Source: Paratinospora sagittata (lineage: Eukaryota > Streptophyta > Magnoliopsida > Ranunculales > Menispermaceae). From it: a stretch of 64,000 bases of DNA. Position numbers and translations under genes: made by a program. The notes beneath the pieces were generated by a model. That model saw only the letters and a program-made list of their open reading frames with translations. It had not been told where the DNA came from and made no database searches. Positions 11,508-24,770 of the stretch are shown piece by piece. The stretch lies in NCBI GenBank assembly GCA_035771175.1, contig CM069606.1, positions 31,704,816 to 31,768,815 of the forward strand, in the 5' to 3' direction. The stretch's first letter is position 1, and each line of letters opens with the position of its first letter.

Positions 11508-12275
11508 ATATGATTTCAAGGTAGACGACGCCTTAGGCAATTTAAAGAGAAATCGCCTAGGCGACATCCTAGGCAGGTAGCGGGGGTATTTTTAATTTTT
11601 AAAATTTTGAGGGATGGTCTTTGTAAATAAAAAAACACCCTTTAAAAGCAACTCCCTCCCCATTCTCGACTGTAAACCCTCGAGGCTCGAGTCCTCTCTC
11701 CTGAACCCCATCTGTTTATCGACTTCCTTTTCGCCTTCGTTACTAGCCCTCGAAAGCTCCGGCGACGCTTCGACGATGCTCCGACGACCTTCCATCGACA
11801 GGTTTTGGCTGCTTTGATGTTGTTTTGCTCTCCGATGAAATCGGTTTTCATCTTTGACGCATTGGGAACTCTTCAAATCTCTTGGAATCTTTTTGAACAT
11901 CTTCCCTAAGCTTGAAATTGAATCTTCCTACATCGTCCCTAAGCTTGCTTTAAATTTTAAATTCACTCTTTTATGCTTGAGCTGTGTACTTTTGAACTTT
12001 TGGATAATGTGTATTGTGGCATGAATTTATGGTTTGTGGACATGATTTTAATTAATATGAAGTGTTTTTGATCATTTTTTAAAAATTTAACATTCATTAT
12101 AGAATACAGTTAGATATATATAATTCTATAAATGAATTGTCCAAGGACCTATAAATAATTAATTAATTATCTTGGGACCTATAAATAAATATATTTTTTA
12201 ATCGCCTTGGCCATGTTTAGTCTTTGTCTAGGCTACGTCTTGCCTAGACATTGCCTTGGCGCCTTGAAAACACTG
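11508..12275. mobile_element. hAT-like MITE, family 1, copy 1
   Basis: The right end is GGCGCCTTGAAAACACTG; the left end (ATATGATTTCAAGG) is a decayed version of CAGTGTTTTCAAGG. Subterminal GCCTAGGC palindromes are present. The interior shares a long block (GATAATGTGTATTGTGGCAT and the ATTAATTAATTAT/GGACCTATAAATA segments) with the copies at 23305 and 56576. It lies in RTE LINE sequence that resumes on both sides. The target duplication is obscured by a TA-rich site. Confidence 0.75.
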
Positions 12276-13039
12276 ATATTATATATATATATAATTAAAT
12301 GAAATATTTAAGATTGTGCAAATTATAGAAAGCTTAAATTGATGAGTTATATGATAAAATTGTGGGAGAGAGTAATAGAGAATCGATTAGGAGCTGAAAC
12401 TTTGGTGTCGAGCAATCAATTTGAATTTATGCCTTGGAAATCAACCATGAAAGCTACTTATTTATCGAAGAGATTGATGGAGAGTTGTAGTGAGAAAGAA
12501 ATGAGCTTCACATACACTTTATTGATCTAGAAAAGGCCTATGATAGAGCAACTAGTAATATGGTGGGTTTTAGGGAACAAAGACTTACAATTCGATACTT
12601 GATAAGAGTTATGTATGGTGGAGTGATAACCATTGTAAAAGAAATAGTGGGAAAAACTAGGAGTTCTTAGTTATAGTAGGTTTACCGTTTACTCAAGGAC
12701 ATGTGTTAAATCCTTATCCTTTTCTACTAGTGAAGGATGAGTTGACTAAGCATATTCAAGATGTTTTTATGGTGTATGATATTTGATGATATAGTGCTAA
12801 TTGATGAAACTAAATTTGAAGTAGATGCTAAGTTAAATGTTTTTGGAGAGAGGCTCTAGAATCTAAAGAGTTCAAAATTAGTAGGATATGACTGAATACA
12901 TTAAATATAGTTCTAGTGGAACTAAACATACAAACGAAACATGTTTTAAAACCTTTTCCATTAAGCAAGACAATATAGATGGCTTAATATTGATTGGTGA
13001 ACACCCTCGTACACTTGTACACTTTGAACGTCGATAAGG

Positions 13040-15090
13040 AGAATGGTCTTTGGATTCTCAACAACCTACATCTTATCAGACGGGAAAAATGAAATCGAAG
13101 TTTCAAAAGGAACCAAAAAGTAAATACACTATGACCTTAATGGAAACATATATACTGATGATCGAGGTAGGTTCCTCAAGCTAACAAGCATCGGTAATCA
13201 CAAACCAATGACAATAATCATTCTAGAGGAAGGTGAATCTAGGATAATGTTCAAAGAATGTTTACATAGAGTACTGGCTAGGACTCAGGTGTAGAGTTTT
13301 CAGAATAGAAGTTACACGACAAGAACCCCATGGTCCCCACCAATGGTGTCCCAATGGACTTGTTGGAATCTTGTACATGACAAGTGCCAGAGGTTCCCAT
13401 TGAATGAGGATACTACAAGGGCCAGACATAGAAAATGGACAACAATGACTACTATTATCAAAAACTCATTGGAGTTGAGTTGGACTGAGGTTGAATATCG
13501 ACTATTGCTAGCACTTGGTAGACCTATCTTAGTGGCATTGTTTGTTCGATGCTCATGCTGTGATATGGTTGACAATTAAGACATAAAGAAGATGATACTG
13601 AAGGCAGAGGCGATGGATAGATGGAGGTGGTATCGAATTGACATTGCAGTTTGTCAACTGAATTTTCAATGGAGCAACTGGAAGATCGCAACCATAAATG
13701 ATTGGATAGGAGTGGAAGGGATGTTGGTTGAAGTATGAAACGAGGTCCCTTTTCGATTAATTGGAGAAAAGTGTGGTGGACTCCATGAGATAGTCATTCT
13801 TAGAAGGGACTACTAGAAGTTATGGATAATTAGACAAAGAAACTAATTGATTGAGTGAAGTCAGCACAAATCCATCTTGAACAAACATAGGAATGGAGAT
13901 TGGCTTTTCTGCCCACACCCTTTTGGGCTTTGATGAACTAGCTGCCTACAAATGTAGGTGTTGAAGGAACCTACTTACTTTCTTTTGTTGGTTGCAAAGG
14001 CCAAGACTTTGTTGGCTTGGAATCTTTCCTCCCTCTATTTTTATCCTCTATGAAGACTAGAAGCAAATTAGAGGTCCTTATCAGGGTTATGAGACTTGAA
14101 TGGTTCTCACATGCCTGGTTAAAAATTTGGGTTGGATGTGATTTTGCATATTCAAAGACTTTGCTTTTCCTATATATCAAGAATTTTTTTTATGGCCTTT
14201 CCAATCCAATAGGTTGACCATTGCATTCTTTGATTGTGCTTTCTCACATGGTTTAGCTTTGTTGGGCTAGAAAAATTGTTGGGTTTGGCAAACTTGGATA
14301 AGTGACCATTTTATCGTTCATTTGCTTTCAACTTTGAACCTTGATCCACTGTTAGCAGAGGGGATCTAGATTTTGAAGCCCTTTTGAGCTAGTCATGCTG
14401 GTATAGGATTTGCAATTGTATTTTGATGAAAACCTCTTCATTTAATTATGATTTCTCGTTTGAAAGGCTATTTTACCTTTGAGAACCTTTCTCTTCCAAG
14501 GTCAGGCACTTTCCACAATTTCTTCTTTGACTTTCCAGTCCCCTAATTTGTTTATCCACTCAAAGCTATAATCTTTAACTTTACTACTGCTTAGTGGGGT
14601 GTTGGAATCAAAATGGTTTTGGAATGTTCATGTATTTAGGCATGGCTCTGCCATTATAGCTCTTCCATTAGAAGACTAGTTGCTCCAAGATCCTCATTTT
14701 CCTTTCCAATTTGCTTTTAGTGGAGTTTCTATAGAGAGTGCTAAGCTAACAAACCACTTTCATTCCGCATTTGACAGGTCAAGTATCTTCTTCCTTCCAC
14801 CTCAAACTGTCTTTGGTTTCAATTGATAGTATCCATTGTGTGAGAGGAATACGTATGATTTTGGTACATTCATAAATATATATAATGCATATGTGTATGA
14901 ATGCACATATATATGTAATTGTAACTACAAACACACACAACTGACCATGGAACAAAAGCAATTTGTATTGAATTACCATCTTCTTGTGCAATGGGAAAAA
15001 TCTATCTAAAACTTTTGTGTGTTTGTTTTATTTGTCTATTAATGGAAGAACTCCTTCTTTCCAAAAAAAAGAAAAAGAAAAAAAAGAAAG
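13040..15090 (+). mobile_element. strongly decayed L1-like LINE (ORF1-like remnant and 3' tail)
   Basis: Frames between 13060 and 13860 resemble the DUF4283/ORF1 region of plant L1 elements (for example N-D-W-I-G-V-E-G-M-L and R-L-I-G-E-K-C-G-G-L near 13690-13790), with many stops. The block 15000-15090 ends in an A-rich tail like an L1 3' end. Treating both as one element is inference; the middle (14000-15000) has no recognisable coding signal. Confidence 0.4.
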
Positions 15091-17154
15091 AAACAAAACT
15101 TGGAGGTTTTGATATCATTAAAACTTCTTTGGGATATTCATATATTAATTAATTCCATCTTGTTTGTTCTGGTAAGTTTTAAGTTCATTTAAATACTATT
15201 ATTTATTCTGTGTTGAATTTAAAGATGAATGAAAAATCAAGGTCACTTATGCTGTGAAATGTGGACACTAGGAAGCCTGCAGATAAAATAAGTTGTTTTT
15301 ATTTTACTGGATCCTGGTTCCTAAAGCTAAAGGATGATGAACAGCCCTCTCCATCAAGGAAGGAAGGGGGCTACACTTGTCCGTACATTAACGTATTTGT
15401 CTATAGAACTGTCTATTAGTTTTTCATTCAGTATGATATAGGAATTAGATAAGATCATATTTTTACGATTTACTATCATGATCTTCTGAAAATAGTGAAT
15501 ATGACAATCAATCATATATAGGCACGTATTTAGAATTCATAACGTATGATCATATAAAACAAAACTTATCGTATAAAGTTATTTTATAATCAGAATTCAA
15601 AATTTTACATGAGCTCTCTACAAAAAAATTTCAAGCTTGGAACTTGGTGGATCATATTTACTGGCATGGTACATTGTTTGAGTCCTATACTTTTGTGGCT
15701 GCTGCTCAATTTAAATGTTGAACTAAAATTGAGTTTAGCGTTATAGGAATTAAGTGGTAAATCCAAGAGTGTAAAAAGCTGCTCAACATGGGTTCTTAAA
15801 AGAACTCACTCATGATTATGTACTTAAAATAATTCATCTGTAAGTTTGTAACATGCATATTCAAAAAGCCATGTACATGACAGTTGCATCTTTTAGAATT
15901 CATACTATGTTTCAGTATATCAAAATGATGGAATTAAAACAAGTTTCTAACAGAACATGGATACCTAAATTCATTGTCCTAGTGTTAAGCATGAGACTTG
16001 GATGGCCACTGGGGGCATCTCTCACTTGAGCCACTAGTGGTCCAAGGAATGTCAGAAGTGACAGATTTATAATTAAGAAGAATTCTAAAATTTTAGGAAA
16101 AGTGGCACAAACATATAGATACCCAATGCTATCATATAGGTAACAAGGTAGTTGGCCCCGGTTACCCCCTCCATTGAGAACTAGCATGAAACTCTTGATT
16201 GATCTAGAGACATCAAGAAGTTAAAGACTTGGACCAAATCTATGAAATCAAATGATATCTTTTCGTATGATAGTGATGCAATTGAAAATTCCCCTTCTAT
16301 TTGATAATTGCCTCTATTGTCTGTAGTAATCCTTCTCTTGGTACAACTTACTCTCTTCTTCTCTTAAATTTCTATATTCACCGTTCTTTGCTCTTTATGT
16401 GAATCAACTCTTGACAAAAATGAGATTTTCCAAGTGTGTAATTGAGTTAAATTTTGGGACTAACAATGCATAGAGATTAGGAAATAGACAAGAAAGAACA
16501 GAAGAAGAGGAGAAAAGAAGAGAGTTTGGGATCATGAGTGCCAACCTATGTCCAGTTCATATTTGATCTATTATATGTTGAAAGGCCTGATTATAGTAGT
16601 GTCCTATCAAGTAACATGAATGACATGGAGTTCATACATAAGGCATAAATAACACTCTCGTTCTACTCTAGTTGGTAAGTATAGTTTATCATTCTCAACT
16701 TGACTACAATTTAGTCATGTCTTTCTTTGCTCAAAGCTTCATTTAGCGTGCAGTAACGAAAGAGGCATACATCTCTCATTAAGGAAGCTTGAAATTTTAT
16801 TGTGTAATAACCATTTTAGATACGATAATGATAAAGGTAAAGGATGAATACCATGGCCCAAGGAAAAAATGAAGTATCCAGAAGATTTCGTTTTCTTTTG
16901 ACTATAAAGACAATTGCAAATTTGTTTTCTTTCAACTTTCTCCTCTCTTGTTTTGCAAATGAAATATTCAAGCTTGTTTTGTGCTTCTTTGGTAGTTTAG
17001 TATCTAAGCCTTGTGCCAATGCCTGGAAATAGTAATGTTTGTTAATGTTTTGTTGGTTGACAATTTTTGCATATATTGGGTTAGCTTCCTTTTCTTGAAA
17101 CGAAATTATTTTTTACATGAAGCATTCTGAGATAGACTTTTGTATAATTTACAG
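15091..17154 (+). other. rest of intron 2, no recognised feature
   Basis: AT-rich intronic DNA with short open frames only, none resembling a known protein. It ends in a polypyrimidine tract and TTTACAG acceptor at 17151-17154. Confidence 0.5.
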
Positions 17155-17236
17155 TTGATTTTTATGAGAGGGGAGTTGATAAAGTTGATGCTTTGCCGTC
17201 TAAAACTGATGAAGACACTCTTAGGGAAGGTTACCG
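17155..17236 (+). CDS. FRA10AC1: FRA10AC1-like exon 3
   Basis: This 82-base exon encodes the acidic, variable linker (D-F-Y-E-R-G-V-D-K-V-D-A-L-P-S-K-T-D-E-D-T-L) and R-E-G-Y-R, which leads into the F-I-R-S-E-E-D-D block of exon 4. The acceptor is TTTACAG and the donor GTATGA, both U2-type. Phases are 1 in and 2 out, matching the neighbouring exons. Confidence 0.88.
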
Positions 17237-17398
17237 GTATGATACTCTTTTTCTTAACATTAGAACTAATCTTCGTTGTTATTGTCACAAGCTTGCATTT
17301 TTAACTAAATGATCTTTTGTACAAACTATGCAGTACTTTTTTTATTTTGTTTTTTTTCAATCATAGCTTCTTATCAATAATAAGATCTTTTAGTACTC

Positions 17399-17500
17399 AA
17401 CTTAACTCAACTCAACTCAAATAAGCCTTTTCCCGACTACATGGGGTTGGGCTACATGAATCCGCTTCCTCCACTTCGCTCTATTGAGGGCTAAGTTGGC
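17399..17500 (+). repeat. short dispersed repeat (CTCAACTCAACTC ... GGGGTTGGGCTACATGAATCC)
   Basis: It resembles the SINE/RTE 3'-end-like motif common in dicots. A diverged second copy occurs at 57270-57345 (CTCAACTCAACTCAACAAAG then CACGGGGTCGCCTACAAGAAT). Confidence 0.5.
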
Positions 17501-17519
17501 ATTCAATTTACAAGAAATT

Positions 17520-20500
17520 AAATCTTTCTTAGGTGGTGTTTGGTAGGCAGAAATTTTAGGATGGGAATGAGAATCAAATTCCTAAAAAAGTGATTGAAGA
17601 GAATCTTAGGGGAAAAACTTTATATTACTGTGTTTGGTTGCACGTAGGAATCTTTCGTAACTTTCTTCAGAATATCATATTATTGTGTTTAGTTGGCCAT
17701 CAAAATCTTAGATGATAAATTAATTTTTTTATTAACAATAATAAAGTAAAATATTTTTTTTATTAAAAATAATAAAAAATAATTTTTTTTATTAAAACTA
17801 GTACATATGCACATGTGTTGCATGTGATTAATTGTATTTACCTTTAATTCTTAGCTAGTGAACTTTAGATGGAAAAAAATTAAATTCAATTTTTAATTAA
17901 AATTAAATAGCATGAATTTCCTAAAGTATTACTATTACCCAAGTTTTGTTATAAAATTATATAAGCAGACTTTTAGAAAAACCAATTAAAAAATAAAATT
18001 AATTAAAACAAAAATAAGATAACTATAATATTATTTTTATATTGCCCATAAAATAAGTACTCAAGTAAATAATTAAATAAACAACTATAACCCACGAAAA
18101 AAATAAATAACTCATGAAATAAAAATTAATGATGAAATGAATTGGATGAAAGAAATTGGTAATATGAAAACTAACTTTTAGAAAAATAATAACAAAAATA
18201 AAAAATATGCTTTATAATAAAGCATAAATTAATATATCATTTCAAGTATAAACTTGAAGTTATGGAAAAGAGATGGTTAAAATAGTGGACACATGTAATT
18301 TAATGACAGGTATCTTCTTAATTTTTTTTCCAAAAACCTCTTGCACAGGGGATATATATTTTTTCTTATTTTTTCATTAGGGGAAATAAGAGAGAAAATG
18401 AAAAATGGGAAAGAAATAACTGCAGCATAAAGAGAGGGTCAAGGGGCTAAGGGGAAGAAGAAGAATGGGAATGGGAGGCAGTGTAAATATAACTTGATTT
18501 AGAAGAAAATTTGATAAAATGTTCTGTTTGCAGAGAACTTGCCCACCTCTCTTTCTTTTGCAATTTTGCTTACTTTTCCCACCATTAACCCTCTTGGTTC
18601 AAATTTATCTTTCTCAATCTATTTGGGCATCATTACGTAGTTAAGATTGAAGTTGTTTCTCAGGCACAAATTGGGAATCCTTAAGCATGGCTAGTGAAGA
18701 GCAAAGTTGCTTCTAAGCCCGGCACTTGTGGCCCAAAGAGGGATAGGTTTGCACAATCTCTGCTCTATTCTTTTCAATTACCATCTTCAACAATGTGACC
18801 AAAAGTTTCTGAAATTTTTCCTTAGCTAATTCCTTGGTCAGTACTTAATCCTTCATCTTATCTACAATGGAAGCATTGACCAACATGGGTAGGAAGTTCC
18901 TAAGTCGTCTAATGAAACAATCTCAAGAACCTTGGAAAATCTATTTCCATAGCTTCCAAAAAATTCCCATCTTGCACAAACAACCATTGCAAATAAGTCT
19001 CCACATCGCAAACTCTTCATCTCATCTTGTTGCACAATGTGGAACTAAAGAGATGTCTGTGAAACTGAAGAGATGTACATGCAAAGAGACGTGTGTGAAA
19101 CTGAAAGGATCACGTTGTGAATTGTTGGAAATGTGAGGTGAAGGAAAAAAAAGAAAAATTATGCTTAAATTCAAAAGTTCCCTAATTACCCCTTTTTCTT
19201 CATGTACAATTGTAGGTGAAAACAATTTTTAAATGTATAAAAAAGGTTATTTTTTGGAATAAGCCATAAAATTGCCACATGGTGAAATGGTGCAAGTATT
19301 TGTATAATATTTTTTTTTATTAAAAAACTATTAATTTTAATAAAAAATATTAATAATAAAATTATTTTTATTAAAATGGAAAATATTTTTATTAAAAATA
19401 ACAAAATTATTTTTAAAGATAATAAAATTATTTTTATTTAAAATAATAAAACAAAAAGTAATAAATTTTTTTTATCAAAAATAAAAATATTTTAATTAAA
19501 ATAAAAATATTTTAATTAAAATAAAAATATTTTAATTAAAATAAAAAATTAGGGGGAAGCTAGATAAACAACAAAAAAAAGGCTCTTTCCACCACATTCT
19601 ATTCCTACCACATAAATCTGAAGAAATGCTATCCTTACCACATTGAACTTTCTTAAATACCCTTCTCATAATTTCAAACAAATCCATCTCCCTCAAATCT
19701 AACCCTACCATTTCCAACGCATCATCTCCATTTTTGTCTCATTCTCAACACTACAAACCTTAAATCGCTACACTCAAAACCCTCAAAATCACTTACTTCC
19801 TACCTATTATCTCATCTTCAACGGATTTTGTATTGTTTTTTCTGACACGAAAGGTGGTTGCGATTTGAAGTTTCGTGAACAAAAATTACTAAATCGATAA
19901 GAGATTTGTTGTTAAAATGGTATGTTTTGGTGTTTTTGTTCGTGAAATACATCGCCGGGTGTTCGAGGAAATCACCATGGGAAGAACAGGACCACGATCG
20001 GTTTGGACCTGCGATACCGAACCGATAGTGGTGGTTTGGTCGGAGACGACAAAACCTTACGTTTTGGGTTTTGTTTTCACCAACCGAATTGTACAATTTT
20101 TTTTTAATGTAGTTAAAACACAAAAAATACAAAAAACAAAAAATGGATGGTTCGATCACATGAGGGTATTATTGGAAATCGAAATTGGTGGTTTTTTGTG
20201 ATGTAAAAAGTGTTTTTTTTGTGGTTCAATTAGCTACCGTAAAAAATTATTTTAATTAAAATAACTAAACTATTTTTATTTAAAATAAGAAAATTATTTT
20301 AAATGAAAATAATGAAATTAATTTTATTAAATTTTTATTAAAATGAGAAAATTAGTTATTGAAAATAAGAAAAACTTTTGTATCAAAAATAAGAAAGTTA
20401 TTTTTTGTTAAAAATCAGGAAATTATTTTTATTAAAAGTAATAAATTGTATTTATTAAATAGGGTGATTCTAAATGTACCCACCAAATACATTCACTCTA

Positions 20501-21064
20501 TTCATTTTCAATGATGTGGGTAGAGTGAGTATTTGTTGGGTACGTTTAGAATTACCCATAATAAAATTAAATTTATGAAAATAATAAACTTATTTTCGTT
20601 AAAAATAATAAAAGTATTTTTGTTTAAAAATAAGAATTTGTTGTTGTTGTGATTAATAGAATTATTTTTGTTGAAAATAAGAAAATTAATTTTGTTGTAA
20701 ATAAATACAATTATTTTTGTTGAAAATAATAAAATTATTTTTGTTTAAAATAATAGAATCATTTTTGTTTAAAATAATAAAATCATTTTTTGTTGAAAGC
20801 AATAAACTTATTTTTATTGAAAGTAATAAAATTACTTTTTAATAAAATAACAACTTTTTAAAATAATAAATTTCTTTTTTAAGATATTAAAATTATATAA
20901 ATCAATTTTATCATTTTAATTAATAAAATTAATGTTTTATTAGTATTAAATTTTATTAGGGCTTCATGGGTTTTTTCTTTTTTTTTTTTCCACGATACGC
21001 ACTTTCCTAAGAAAGTGAAATCCACCTATCTAGATGAGAATTACTTTCCCATCGTGGGTGGGAA
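17520..21064. repeat. AT-rich region of degenerate short repeats
   Basis: Two long tracts (about 17700-18340 and 19300-20930) are built of imperfect units like ATTTTTATTAAAAATAATAAA. The edges carry GTGTTTGGTAGGC (17527) and GTGGGTGGGAATCTTAGG (21053), which could be the ends of one or more TIR elements, but this is unproven. The 18350-19300 part shows no gene. A clean foldback lies at 20462-20557. Confidence 0.45.
20462..20557. mobile_element. 96-bp foldback MITE
   Basis: The left arm GGGTGATTCTAAATGTACCC and the reversed right arm GGGTAATTCTAAACGTACCC match over about 29 bases with three differences, leaving a loop of about 38 bases. It lies in the AT-rich repeat tract. The target duplication is unclear, possibly TA. 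Confidence 0.65.
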
Positions 21065-21599
21065 TCTTAGGTTGTGTTTAACATGTAATTAAAAAATAAT
21101 TTTCAAAAATTGGAACATAATATTATTTTTAGTTGATTTGTAGTTTTTAAAAATATGTTTGGCATCATATTCAAAAATTACTTTTAAAATTTAGAAACAA
21201 GGAAAACTTGTTTGGTTTTTTTGAAATTTCTCCCAAATCAAGTAAAAAAAAGCTTATGTGGGTCCCATCATTACTAAAGAAAAACTCAAAAAACAACTTC
21301 TATATTTTTTCTAAAAACAAATATTTTTTTTTAACTTTTTTCTAAAAACAGTTTTTGAGTCCTACTAAACCAAACAAATTTTTTGCATTTTTTTGACTTT
21401 TTGTTTTGATATACACAACTAAATTTAAAATAGATACCAAGTACTACCTTACTCTCCTGGGATTCACTTTCTCACCTCCAAAAAATGCAAAAAGAGAATC
21501 AAACATGAGAATCTTTAAGATTCCTCCACATTATCCCATACTAAACATCCCTTTAATTATATTTGTCAATGTTATTTTAGGTTTACCTTGACTCACAAC

Positions 21600-22240
21600 A
21601 GGCTGCTTCCCCAACCTTTAAACCGATAGAAGAGTTCTTTGCCCGGCTAATAGACAGGTGTAAGGTCAGTGCAACTAGTACAGGTGTCCTCGGTGAGGTT
21701 AGGTTATAGTTGTACGCTAATATATATTGACTACCTTCGAGCTTAATACTAGTGTAGAACGTCTTCTATGGTTTGCAAGTGTCGATCACACTATCCATTG
21801 TTCCTTGGTGTCGATTCGGAGATCGCTTTTGACTTAGGCGGAGTCTTTCTTTCTCGAAAAATAAGTTCTCGTAGTGGCTCCGTTCCTTCCATGCCTTATT
21901 TCATAGGAACCTACAAAAGTGGAGCCTAGTGAGATAGAGAACACCTACAAGCGGAGCATAGTGGATGTGCCAGTGCTGTTGTTGGCAAGCAAGGAGTGTT
22001 GGGGGTCAGACCGACCCAACAATGACAGGCATGGCATTGGGCGATGGTAGCTCACGTCAGTGAGGCGATCAAAGGGTGGTGACGATAGGCATATAAAAGG
22101 GGCCTCCATATCCATAATAGTACCTACCACCTTATTTTCTTACCTCTTTCTCTTTGTAGTTTGGATCAGAATCAATTTCTTCTTCGTTGATTCGAAAGTA
22201 GCGTTTATCAATTATAGGGGATCAAAATAAGATCCTTTAG
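21600..22240 (+). repeat. possible solo LTR or promoter-like repeat
   Basis: This block is more GC-balanced than its surroundings. It contains a strong TATA-like box (CATATAAAAGGGGCC near 22090) followed about 60 bp on by a pyrimidine-rich segment, as in LTR U3-R regions. No termini or duplication could be fixed, so the class is uncertain. Confidence 0.3.
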
Positions 22241-22249
22241 TAATAAAAT

Positions 22250-24040
22250 ATAAAAGGATGCATCTAGAAAGAGAAAGCAATCCCATATTGCACTGGAGCA
22301 AGATATGTTGGATGAGATTGTGAGTAACTTCTAGGGCCTACATGCTTCTCTGTATGATTAGTCCTGGGAATCAAGGGTTGGAGTGGAACCTTATTAGTTT
22401 GAAAGACATAGATCGCCTAGAAAGGCCATTTGAGGAGGAAGAGGTCAAGGCTGCTATTTTTGGGTGCTAAGGAAGCAAAGCTCTAGGTCTGGATAGTTTC
22501 TAGATGGCTTTTGATCAACTCTCTCAGTATGTGCTCAAGTTAGATATTCAAAAGGTTTTGGAGGACTTTTCCATCAAGGGGTGATCAACATTAAGGCAAA
22601 TGAATCATACATTGGCTTATCTCAAAGATGTTGAACCCTTGACAACTAAAGGATTGTATACATCTAAGCCTTGTGATGAGTATCTCTAAAATTATGTCGA
22701 AGGTTTTATCCCTAAGAATGAGGATAATTCTTCACAAGATAGTGGCAAACGCCTAATTAGCTTTTGTTTGTGAAAGATTCTTGATGCTTTGCTAGTTGCG
22801 AATGAGGCAACAAAGGGTTATATAGGATCCAAGGTAAAATAGGGGTTGCGTTTAGAGCTGATTTTGCCAAAGCTTATGACATGGTGGATTGAATTTCCAT
22901 GATTTTGTGATGCAAAACAAGGGTTTGGGAGATAGGTGGAGGAAGTAGATCAATGGTTGCCTTAGACTAGTCACATATTTAGTAGTGGTTAATGGCAAGC
23001 TTAGAGGCAAATTCACTAGAGAAAGGGCCTTGGGATGAGGTGGTATTGTCTCATTTTCTTTTTACCTTGGTTGCAAATGTGTTAGAAAGAATGATGCAGA
23101 GGCTTTTCAAAGCTCCTTAGTGAGTCTTGATTAGAGAAAATAGTGCCGAAGTCTCTTGTCTTCAATATGTTGCTTGCAAGGGACAAACAAAATGCCATGG
23201 TATATATTTAGTTGTTTCAGAGCTTTTGTTGGATTTCTAGTTTGAATGTGAACGTGGCTAAGAGTCAATTGGTAGGGATAAATATGGACCAAGGGGGGTC
23301 TCCACAGTGTTTTCAAGGCGCCAGAGCGATGTCTAGGCGAGGCGTAGCCTAGGCGTGGCCTAGGCGATAGAAAAATATTTATTTATAGGTCCCTAAATAA
23401 TTAATTAATTATTTATAGGTCCCTGGGTAGTTCATATACAAAATTATATATATCTAACTGTATTCTATAATAAATGGTAAATTTTCATAAAATGATAAAG
23501 AACACTTCATATTAATTAAAATCATGTCCACAAAACATTAATTCATGCCACAATACACATTATCCAAGAGATTTGACAAAATTGGAAGCTTTTCCGTGCG
23601 TCCAACGAAAAAAAAATTTGTTGGACGACAAATATCTATCGTTGGAAGGTTGTCGATGGTCGCCGGAGATTTCAACGACATTTCTTGGTCGGAGCAAATG
23701 GAAAGGATGGGCTTAGGGAGAGAAAGGTTGAGGTTTTACTGTTTAAAGGGGGGGTTTCTATTTTTAAAACTTTTTATTTTTTTTGAATTAGAGAGACCCC
23801 CCTAAACTTTTTAAATATTTGCACAACCACCCACCGCCTGCCTAGCATTGTGCCTAGGAGTTTTCTAAACGCCGCCTAGGCGACGCCTCGAAAACATTGG
23901 TTCTCCACTGACTTGCTAAAACAATTGGGTGCTCCATAGGCTTTGGATGGTAATCCTCCAAAAGCAATGTTTTGGGACTCGATTCCATCTAAGGTGTCTA
24001 GAAGGTTGGAAGAGAGGTTTTTTTCCTTTCAACCATGTGC
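22250..24040 (+). mobile_element. L1-type LINE ORF2 (reverse transcriptase) remnant, split by a MITE
   Basis: Decayed plus-strand frames give L-E-R-P-F-E-E-E-E-V-K-A-A-I-F near 22410, G-S-K-A-L-G-L-D-S-F, then I-L-D-A-L-L-V-A-N-E-A near 22775 and V-N-V-A-K-S-Q-L-V-G-I near 23250. These are landmarks of the plant L1 RT domain in the right order. The hAT-like MITE at 23305-23899 interrupts it, and a short RT-like continuation follows. There are many stops, so it is dead. Confidence 0.75.
23305..23899. mobile_element. hAT-like MITE, family 1, copy 2
   Basis: The left end CAGTGTTTTCAAGGCG and the right end (reversed CAATGTTTTCGAGGCG) form terminal inverted repeats. The flanks GGTCTCCA (23297-23304) and GTTCTCCA (23900-23907) are an 8-bp target duplication with one mismatch, the hAT signature. 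Subterminal CGCCTAGGCG-type palindromes are present at both ends. The interior is inverted relative to copies 1 and 3 and non-coding. Confidence 0.85.
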
Positions 24041-24059
24041 ATACCTTATATCAATAGCT

Positions 24060-24770
24060 CCAAAATCTATGCCAAGGAATGAGATTTATTGATGAGCATA
24101 CAACAGAGTTTTATCAGCTGTTAGCTAGAAGAAATAATATGGAAACACAAGATCAACTAGTCTCTTGGTATATTAGAGAATTGTGATTGTTGTTTTAAGA
24201 TTTTTTTTGGACATGTTTGATCCAATTACAATATTCAAAGTGCACCAATGGGCTTTGTAGTATGAGAAACAATTAACATGAAGAGGTGGGAATATGTTCC
24301 CTATCCCAACTTGCTTTGATATTCACCACCATCACAGGGAAGGAGCCTGTACGGACACAACAAACATGGCCTAGTGTGAGGATGCGTTATTTTGGGTGCG
24401 ACGAGATAGGCCATCGACAGTCTGAGTGCTCGAAGAACAAGTGCAAACATTGAGGAGGCTAAAGAAGAAGATGATGTTGCAACAGAAGCTGATGGGGAAC
24501 AAGCATGATGATGGTGATCATTCAATAGAACAGTAGGAACTCCTAGAGGGTGATAGTGATCCCATGCTTGTAGTTTGGCGGTGACGCTTGACGTAGTTTA
24601 GTGGCAATGTTTGGCACCTTGCGAGCAAGATCACTTGTTGGCACATGACATCTTCTAATCAATGTGCACCATTGGTGGCAAGGTGTACAATTTCGTGATT
24701 GAGTCGAGTTGTTGCTAGAATTTTATGGTTCTACCACGTGGGAAGTAAACCCCATTGGAGTAGGATTCAA
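24060..24770 (+). pseudogene. Ty3/gypsy gag-protease fragment
   Basis: Plus-strand frames show a Gag C-terminal stretch (E-F-Y-Q-L-L-A-R-R-N-N) and a CCHC zinc knuckle (C-D-E-I-G-H-R-Q-S-E-C near 24395-24430, with the first cysteine just upstream). A retroviral-type protease region follows near 24665-24725 (C-T-I-G-G-K-V-Y-N-F-V-I-E-S). The canonical D-S-G is changed to E-S-S, so the protease would be inactive. No LTR or RT is attached. Confidence 0.65.

Larger units (their letters stand above)
10690..12970 (+). mobile_element. RTE-type LINE remnant, interrupted by two later insertions
   Basis: Plus-strand pieces match the plant RTE/craft-like reverse transcriptase. At 10716-10915 there is the K-T-I-Y-K-L-T-K-L-R-E-R-K-T-K-N-L spacer before the RT. 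Around 11368-11500 there is D-A-I-P-I-E-V-W-K-C-L-G-E. At 12330-12530 there is L-M-S-Y-M-I-K-L-W-E-R-V-I-E and the RT palm start. Many stops and shifts are present after 12530. It is split by a truncated LINE (11072-11352) and by a hAT-like MITE (11508-12275). Confidence 0.75.

Noticed and set aside
11592..11900. Frames of 67-102 codons inside MITE copy 1
   Set aside because: They lie in the non-autonomous element interior, are open on both strands, and are not shared by the other family copies.
19818..20201. Two overlapping frames of 94-113 codons on opposite strands
   Set aside because: No family resemblance, AT-rich flanks, and shadow-like overlap on both strands; not supported as a gene.
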